From NCBI RefSeq assembly GCF_002911015.1, contig NZ_KZ626864.1, positions 31,298 through 95,297 on the forward strand: a stretch of DNA of 64,000 nt, given 5' to 3'. The notes under the pieces are model-generated. The model was not told the DNA's origin and searched no databases. It saw only the letters and a list, made by a program, of their open reading frames with translations. The DNA is from Streptomyces populi. Its GTDB lineage: Bacteria > Actinomycetota > Actinomycetes > Streptomycetales > Streptomycetaceae. Position numbers and translations under genes: made by a program. Of this stretch, positions 59,112-64,000 are shown one piece after another. Each line of letters starts with the position of its first letter. Position 1 is the first letter of the stretch.

Positions 59112-59342
59112 GGGCGAAACAGATCCCTTCGTGTGCCTGCGAGTTACCGCGCTGCCCGCCCCGGCCGCCTGGTTCATCCTGGGGAATGTCCCTGGCAACC
59201 GGGTCGGGGTGGCGCGTTCCTACCTGACACCCGACGTCCACTGGCACACCATCTGGCGCACCCTGGCGAACCCTGGCGAATAGTCGCTCAGCAACTGACA
59301 GGCGGTTACTGTCGAAATCAGCCGAGAACCTGGGGGCTTGAC

Positions 59343-60845
59343 GTGAACGGACAACCCAACACTCGTCTGTCGGACCTGTTCGGCCTGGCCGGCTGGTCCA
59401 AGGGTGAGCTCGCGAGGCTGGTAAACCGGCAGGCGGGGGCCATGGGCCACCCCCAGCTGGCGACCGACACCTCACGGGTGCGGCGGTGGATCGACATGGG
59501 AGAGATCCCGCGCGATCCGGTGCCGCGGGTGCTGGCGGCTCTGTTCACCGAGCGTCTCGGCCGTGTCGTGACCATCGAGGACCTCGGTCTGGTCAGGCGC
59601 GGGCGTACGGGGAAACGGCAAGGCGCCGCCGGGAGTGCGGAACATCCCGACGGAGTGCCGTGGGCGCCCGAGCGGACTGCCGCGGTCCTCACCGAATTCA
59701 CGGGAATGGACCTCATGCTCAACCGACGCGGCTTGGTGGGCGCGGGTGCCGCGCTCGCCGCGGGATCCGCACTCAGCACTGCCATGCGAGACTGGCTGCA
59801 CACCGATCCGGCCCTGACGGCCGACGCTCCGCAGTTCGAAGACCCCCTGCACGCCGACCCCGCCGGGTTCGACCGTTACGAGGCCGCCCCCATCGGGTCG
59901 CAGGAGATCGAGGAACTGGAGCGCTCCGTCGAGGTGTTCCGGGCCTGGGACGCGTCCCGCGGCGGCGGGCTGCAACGCAAGGCCGTGGTGGGCCAGCTCA
60001 ACGAAGTGGGAGGCATGCTCTCCTACCGGCACCCCGACCATCTCCAACGGCGCCTGTGGGGCGTCGCCGCCAACCTCGCCGTCCTCGCGGGCTGGATGTC
60101 GCACGACGTCGGCCTGGAGCCCACGGCTCAGAAGTACTTCGTCATCGCCGCCCACGCGGCCCGGGAGGGCGGCGACCGGCCCCGTGCGGGGGAGGCGCTC
60201 TCGAGGGCGGCCCGCCAGATGGTGCACCTGGGCCGGCCCGACGACGCGCTCGACCTCATGAAGCTCGCCAAGTCCGGTTCGGGTGACGAGGTGCTGCCCC
60301 GCACCCAGGCGATGCTGCACACCATCGAGGCCTGGGCACAGGCGTCCATGGGCAGGGGCCAGGCCATGCGGCGGACCCTCGGCATGGCGGAGGAGCTGTT
60401 CGTCTCCGACCGCGGTGACGTACCACCGCCCAGCTGGATGCAGTTGTTCGACGAGGCCGACATGCACGGCATGCAGGCGCTCGCCTACCGCACCCTCGCC
60501 GAGCACGAGCCGGCCGCCGCGGCGACCGCGCAACGGCACGCCAAGGAGGCGCTGAAACTGCGGGAGTCGGGGCGGGACCGGTCGAAGATCTTCGACCACA
60601 TCTCGCTCGCGTCGGCCTGCTTCATCGCCGACGATCCCGAACAGGCCGATCGCTACGCGCGACTGGCCCTGACGTCGATGGGCGCCAACTCCTCCCATCG
60701 CACCTGGGACCGGCTGCGCGAGATGTACCGGCTCACCGGGCAGTACTCCAGCTATCCGAAGATCAGCGATCTGCGTGAGGAGATCAAACTCGCGCTGCCG
60801 AAGGGTTCGCTCAAGCCCAGGCAGGGCAGCAGCACGCGGGTCTAG
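59343..60845 (+). CDS. NsdA-like regulator (HTH plus TPR)
   Basis: A 500-residue protein of the Streptomyces NsdA/NsdB group. An N-terminal region resembles a helix-turn-helix (FGLAGWSKGELARLVNRQAG and STRVRRW-type TSRVRRWIDMGEIPRD). A short hydrophobic Ala/Gly segment (RRGLVGAGAALAAGSALS) follows, then TPR-like helices (about 200-480). NsdA represses sporulation and antibiotic production in S. coelicolor and has about the same length. This is a paralogue or relative, not necessarily NsdA itself. The start is GTG 59343 after GGGGG. It is divergent from the TTA-containing phosphotransferase. Confidence 0.85.
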   Translation: MNGQPNTRLSDLFGLAGWSKGELARLVNRQAGAMGHPQLATDTSRVRRWIDMGEIPRDPVPRVLAALFTERLGRVVTIEDLGLVRRGRTGKRQGAAGSAEHPDGVPWAPERTAAVLTEFTGMDLMLNRRGLVGAGAALAAGSALSTAMRDWLHTDPALTADAPQFEDPLHADPAGFDRYEAAPIGSQEIEELERSVEVFRAWDASRGGGLQRKAVVGQLNEVGGMLSYRHPDHLQRRLWGVAANLAVLAGWMSHDVGLEPTAQKYFVIAAHAAREGGDRPRAGEALSRAARQMVHLGRPDDALDLMKLAKSGSGDEVLPRTQAMLHTIEAWAQASMGRGQAMRRTLGMAEELFVSDRGDVPPPSWMQLFDEADMHGMQALAYRTLAEHEPAAAATAQRHAKEALKLRESGRDRSKIFDHISLASACFIADDPEQADRYARLALTSMGANSSHRTWDRLREMYRLTGQYSSYPKISDLREEIKLALPKGSLKPRQGSSTRV

Positions 60846-61050
60846 GGGACTTCGCGTCCTCGACACCTCGTGCGCGGCGGGTGTTGCGGCGCCGACCGTG
60901 CTGCGACGGCTCGGCTGACAACGACGTCAGTGGCCGTCAGGGGAGGATGCCGGTCCTGGCCGTCTCTCCGACGTGTCGTCCGGCTCCGGTGCCTTCGGGC
61001 TCCCGGTGTCCTCGGTGTCCCTGCCGTCGGTCTCCCTGCCGTCCTCGACG

Positions 61051-62517
61051 TCAGGATCCGATCCGGGCTATGAGCACACAGGCGTCGTCCTCGCGCTCGG
61101 TTCCGCCGAATTCCTCGACAACCAACCGGATGCAGTCCTGGGCCGTACGGGCCTCGCCGAAGCGTGGGGCCAGGCCGAGCAGCCTCCGGACGGCCGCTGT
61201 CTCTCCCCGGCCCTCGGCTTCGCCGGGAAGCGGGGCCTCCGATCGCCGGGGGACCAGCCCTCCGGTGTGCAGGAGCAGCAGGTCGCCCACGCGGAGGCTC
61301 TCCTCGGCCTGCCCGTAGACGGCACCGGAGGTGGCTCCGAGCAGTACGCCGTCCGGCGCGGCCAGCGCACGCCCCGTCCCGTCGCGGAACAGCAGCGGGG
61401 CGGGGTGCCCCGCCTGTGCCCAGCTGAGGGTGCGGGTCTCCGGGAGGTAGCGGCAGCAGACGGCACTGCCCAGGGCGGGCTGGACGGTGGAGTCGATCAA
61501 CTGATTCATCCAGGCGAGGAGTTGACCCGGCCGGGTGCCCGCCACCGCCATGCCGCGCAGCGCGCCGAGCAGCATCGCCACTCCCGAGGTCGCGGTGACT
61601 CCGTGGCCGGTGAGGTCGCCGGCGCTCAGCAGGGTCTCCCCGTCGGGGAGTTCGAGCGCGTCGTACCAGTTGCCGCCGATCAGCGCGCTGCTCGACGACG
61701 GCAGGTAGTGAGCCGCCACGTCCAGCGCCCGGGGCCCCTGGCGCGGGAAGCGCAGGGAGCCGCGCCAGGGCGGCAGCACGGCCTCCTGGAGTTCGACCGC
61801 GAGCCGGTGCTCGGTCCGTGCGACGTGCTGCTGACGCTGGAGGGATTCGCGGGTCTCGCCCACGGTCCGCTGGCTGCGGCGCAGTTCGCTGACGTCGCGC
61901 AGCACGGCCCACATCGAGGCGGTGCTGCCGTCGGGGTCGAGTACGGGCTCACCCATCATGTGCACGGTCCGCACCCCGCCGTCGGGGCGCGTGATGCGGA
62001 ACTCCCCGTCGATGGGCTTGGCGTCGATGAGGCAGTCGGTGACCATCGCCGTCAGCATCGGCCGGTCCTCGTCGAGGACCAGTGAGGGCAGTTCGTCGAG
62101 GGTGAGCGGGGGAGCGGCGGCGTCGCGGCCCAGGATCTGGTAGAACTCGCCGGACCAACTGGCCTCGTCCGTCAGCAGGTTCCACTCGGCGCTGCCGACC
62201 CGGCTCAGCAGCGAGCCGTGCCGGGGCGCGGCCGGTGCGGTCCGGGCCGCGGGGGTGGCCCGGGGCTGGACGGGCACGGCCGGCGGTCCGTCCCGCAACT
62301 GGGCCAGGTGCGCGTCCAGATCGTTCAGCTGGTGCAGTGCCAGGTTGCACAGTGCGCGCTGCCAGCGTCCCTGTGCGTCCCCCTCGTCGGCGGGTGCCTC
62401 ACGCCGTACCGCGTCCACCTCGCCGCGCAGGCGCCGCGTCTGCGAGATGAGCGCGTCGACCGTGCCGCGCCGGGGCGGCTGGGCGGCGGGGCGGTCCGCA
62501 GAGAGATGGGGTGGCAT
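61051..62517 (-). CDS. PAS-SpoIIE protein with substituted metal ligands
   Basis: A 488-residue protein. An N-terminal coiled region (1-100) is followed by a PAS domain (about 105-220, SAEWNLLTDEASWSGEFYQI) and a coiled linker. A SpoIIE/PP2C domain (about 255-485) follows. The first metal motif, normally GGDWYD, reads IGGNWYDALEL, and the usual YTDGL reads LLHTGGLVP. Both normally carry aspartates that hold Mg/Mn. SAGDLTGHG and EDDACVLIARI are intact. It may therefore be a weak phosphatase or a pseudophosphatase. It is convergent with the NsdA-like gene, 205 bases apart, and no partner anti-anti-sigma gene is adjacent. Confidence 0.88.
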   Translation of the reverse strand: MPPHLSADRPAAQPPRRGTVDALISQTRRLRGEVDAVRREAPADEGDAQGRWQRALCNLALHQLNDLDAHLAQLRDGPPAVPVQPRATPAARTAPAAPRHGSLLSRVGSAEWNLLTDEASWSGEFYQILGRDAAAPPLTLDELPSLVLDEDRPMLTAMVTDCLIDAKPIDGEFRITRPDGGVRTVHMMGEPVLDPDGSTASMWAVLRDVSELRRSQRTVGETRESLQRQQHVARTEHRLAVELQEAVLPPWRGSLRFPRQGPRALDVAAHYLPSSSSALIGGNWYDALELPDGETLLSAGDLTGHGVTATSGVAMLLGALRGMAVAGTRPGQLLAWMNQLIDSTVQPALGSAVCCRYLPETRTLSWAQAGHPAPLLFRDGTGRALAAPDGVLLGATSGAVYGQAEESLRVGDLLLLHTGGLVPRRSEAPLPGEAEGRGETAAVRRLLGLAPRFGEARTAQDCIRLVVEEFGGTEREDDACVLIARIGS

Positions 62518-62887
62518 GACGTACTCCGATGCGGGGACGGTACGACCTGGGTGACGGAAGGACCGCTACGACTGTCGCACAGCCCGCGACGCGCTGTAAG
62601 GGATTTGGCAACACCCGATACGGTCGTGCTTCTGGTATATGCCGCAGTCCTCCCGGAGTGGGCGACCGGTCCCGATGCGGTAGTCATCGGGTGGAGCCAA
62701 GTCGTAGACACCGTACGTGACTTGAGGGGCACGGGCGCTTCCGCACCAGGCTTTCATCCTGCTGTTCGAAGGGCATGTGTGCGAGTGTCCGGAGGGTGTT
62801 CAGGGGGCCCGCGAAGTCCGCGCCTCCGGCCGCGGCACCGCTTCTTCGCGCCGGGAAGCGCACGACCACCGCCCGCCGGCGGACCGG
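62518..62887. other. spacer, no gene recognised
   Basis: These 370 bases separate two minus-strand genes. Open frames of about 60 codons exist on both strands (for example 62566-62757, minus) but lack ribosome sites and known similarity. The middle is somewhat less GC-rich and is likely the promoter of the SpoIIE-type gene. Confidence 0.5.
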
Positions 62888-63901
62888 TCAGGCGTAGAGG
62901 TCCGGGCGCGGGACGAGTTCGACGGCCACCCGGCCGCCGCTCTCCAGGGCCCGGACTCCCGCCTCGGCGACGGCGGACGCCGCGTACCCGTCCCAGACCC
63001 CGGGCCCGGTGACCCGGCCGGCCCGGGTGGCGTCCACCCAGGCCTGCACCTCACGGTCGTAGGCGTCGGCGAAGCGCACGAGATAGTCCCGCGCCACCTC
63101 CTCGTGCCGCCCGTCCACCGTCGTCACGGCCAGGGAGCGCTCGTCCCCGATCCGCGCGCTCCCCGCCTCGCACACCGCCTCGCACGCCACCTGGTAGCCG
63201 AACCCGCAGTTCACGAAGACCTCGACGTCGACCAGGGCACCACCAGCCGTCTCGAACAGGACGAACTGAGGGTCGATCAGCCCCTCGGGCGCGGACGAGG
63301 ACGAGCGGGGGCGCAGCACCGTCACCGCCGTGAGCTCCTGGCCCAGCAGCCAGCGCGCCGCGTCGATCTCGTGCGAGACGGAGCTGTTGACCAGCATCGC
63401 CGAGGTGAAGTCCGGTGGGGAGGAGACGTTGCGGTGCGTGCAGTGCAGCATCAGCGGGCGGCCCAGCCGGCCGCCGTCCAGCAGGGACTTCAGACGCAGG
63501 TACTCGGCGTCGTACCGGCGCATGAACCCGACCTGCGCCAGCCGCCGCCCGAGCCGTACCTCCGCCTCCATCACCCGCAGCGCCCCGGCCGACTCCGGGA
63601 CCAGCGGCTTCTCGCACAGCACCGGCAGGCCCCGGGCGAACGCCTCGAGCAGGGCCTCCTCGTGCGCGGGACCGGGGGAGGCGATCAGCACGGCCTCCAC
63701 CCCGGGCGCGTCGAGCGCGGCAGCCGCCTCGGCGTGGACCGACACGTCGTCGATGCCGGCGACCGCCTCCGCGGCGCGACCGGTGTCGGGATCCGCCACG
63801 GCGGCGACCCTGGCGCCGCTCACCACCCGGTCCAGACGGCGTACATGGTCGGCTCCCATGTGTCCGGCACCCAGTACCGCCACACCCAACAGATCGCTCA
63901 C
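62888..63901 (-). CDS. Gfo/Idh/MocA-family oxidoreductase (inositol dehydrogenase-like)
   Basis: A 337-residue NAD(P)-dependent sugar or cyclitol dehydrogenase. The Rossmann motif is LGVAVLGAGHMGADHV (residues 5-20), the family EKP is in LPVLCEKPLVPESAG, and the catalytic-region motif SVSHEIDAARWLLG places it near the myo-inositol 2-dehydrogenases. The substrate could be inositol or a related polyol. The start is GTG 63901, because the protein family begins directly with the Rossmann strand. The longer upstream frame is not protein-like. No other iol genes are visible, and the upstream neighbour is outside the window. Confidence 0.9.
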   Translation of the reverse strand: MSDLLGVAVLGAGHMGADHVRRLDRVVSGARVAAVADPDTGRAAEAVAGIDDVSVHAEAAAALDAPGVEAVLIASPGPAHEEALLEAFARGLPVLCEKPLVPESAGALRVMEAEVRLGRRLAQVGFMRRYDAEYLRLKSLLDGGRLGRPLMLHCTHRNVSSPPDFTSAMLVNSSVSHEIDAARWLLGQELTAVTVLRPRSSSSAPEGLIDPQFVLFETAGGALVDVEVFVNCGFGYQVACEAVCEAGSARIGDERSLAVTTVDGRHEEVARDYLVRFADAYDREVQAWVDATRAGRVTGPGVWDGYAASAVAEAGVRALESGGRVAVELVPRPDLYA

Positions 63902-64000
63902 GCGGTGCGCACCTCTCCGACGACTGCCCGGGCCGTTCCGTCCCGGTGATCCGATTGTCGGCCGCGGAGATCGGTGACGCAGCACCCCGATGCCCGCACA

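Noticed and set aside
62566..62757. 63-codon minus-strand frame in the 62.5-62.9 kb spacer
   Set aside because: The composition is slightly protein-like, but there is no ribosome site, no known family, and it overlaps the likely promoter of the SpoIIE-type gene.

Overview
The window looks like a piece of a Streptomyces (or very close actinomycete) chromosome. GC is very high with strong G/C third-position bias. GTG and TTG starts are common behind AAGGAGG-type ribosome sites. TTA leucine codons are almost absent and occur in only two genes I could confirm. The gene families are typical of the genus: ECF sigma factors, PAS/SpoIIE phosphatases, Pkn2-type kinases, an NsdA-type regulator, DUF397, a large ATPase LuxR regulator, AidB, and paired TetR genes. 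I see no rRNA, tRNA, CRISPR array or intact mobile element. The only traces of mobile or toxin DNA are an eroded IS30-family transposase (about 8.7-9.1 kb) and a short RHS-core fragment (12.9 kb).

Layout. 0-5.4 kb: a membrane Ser/Thr kinase, a Gfo/Idh/MocA oxidoreductase, a divergent PadR/NTF2-fold pair, a Csp-like Cys-rich copper protein, and a histidine-phosphatase-fold protein that has lost its catalytic histidines. 5.5-7.3 kb: a cobalamin riboswitch driving cbtB with no cbtA beside it, then an acyl-CoA dehydrogenase behind a KstR-type operator. 7.4-12.8 kb: an NlpC/P60 endopeptidase, the IS30 remnant, an ECF sigma factor overlapping its membrane partner, and a LysR/SDR divergent pair. 12.9-17.5 kb: the RHS fragment, an unknown gene, a hairpin-packed spacer, a TROVE (Ro60-like) RNA-binding protein, a RibD/DHFR-fold protein, and an orphan CdiI-like immunity protein. 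17.7-20.8 kb: aidB-like gene and two TetR genes. 21-25.3 kb: a TauD dioxygenase / MFS / aldehyde dehydrogenase operon. 25.6-31.3 kb: a kinase fused to TPRs (with a TTA codon), a DGPF-ECF42 sigma pair and a PYROXD2-like FAD oxidoreductase. 31.9-34.4 kb: a secreted beta/gamma-crystallin-type protein in AT-richer DNA and a Tat-exported serine hydrolase.

34.5-49 kb is a catabolic island. It holds a nitronate-monooxygenase/CoA-ligase operon, another CoA ligase, paaK, kdgD-gudD for D-glucarate, and a five-gene block FadD19 / EchA19 / DUF35 / Ltp4 / Ltp3. That block keeps the order and orientation of the mycobacterial C24-branched sterol side-chain genes. The FadD19/EchA19 divergent promoter and the nitronate-monooxygenase promoter carry nearly the same palindrome, TCTGACnGAnTnTCAGAAAA, which suggests one TetR-type regulator controls both.

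49-64 kb is regulatory and cell-envelope: a DUF397 protein, a LAL-type regulator, a PAS-PAS-PAS-SpoIIE-HATPase protein with a nearly perfect 363-bp internal PAS duplication, a peptidoglycan amidase, a TTA-containing phosphotransferase divergent from an NsdA-like TPR regulator, a second SpoIIE-fold protein with substituted metal ligands, and a second Gfo/Idh/MocA oxidoreductase.
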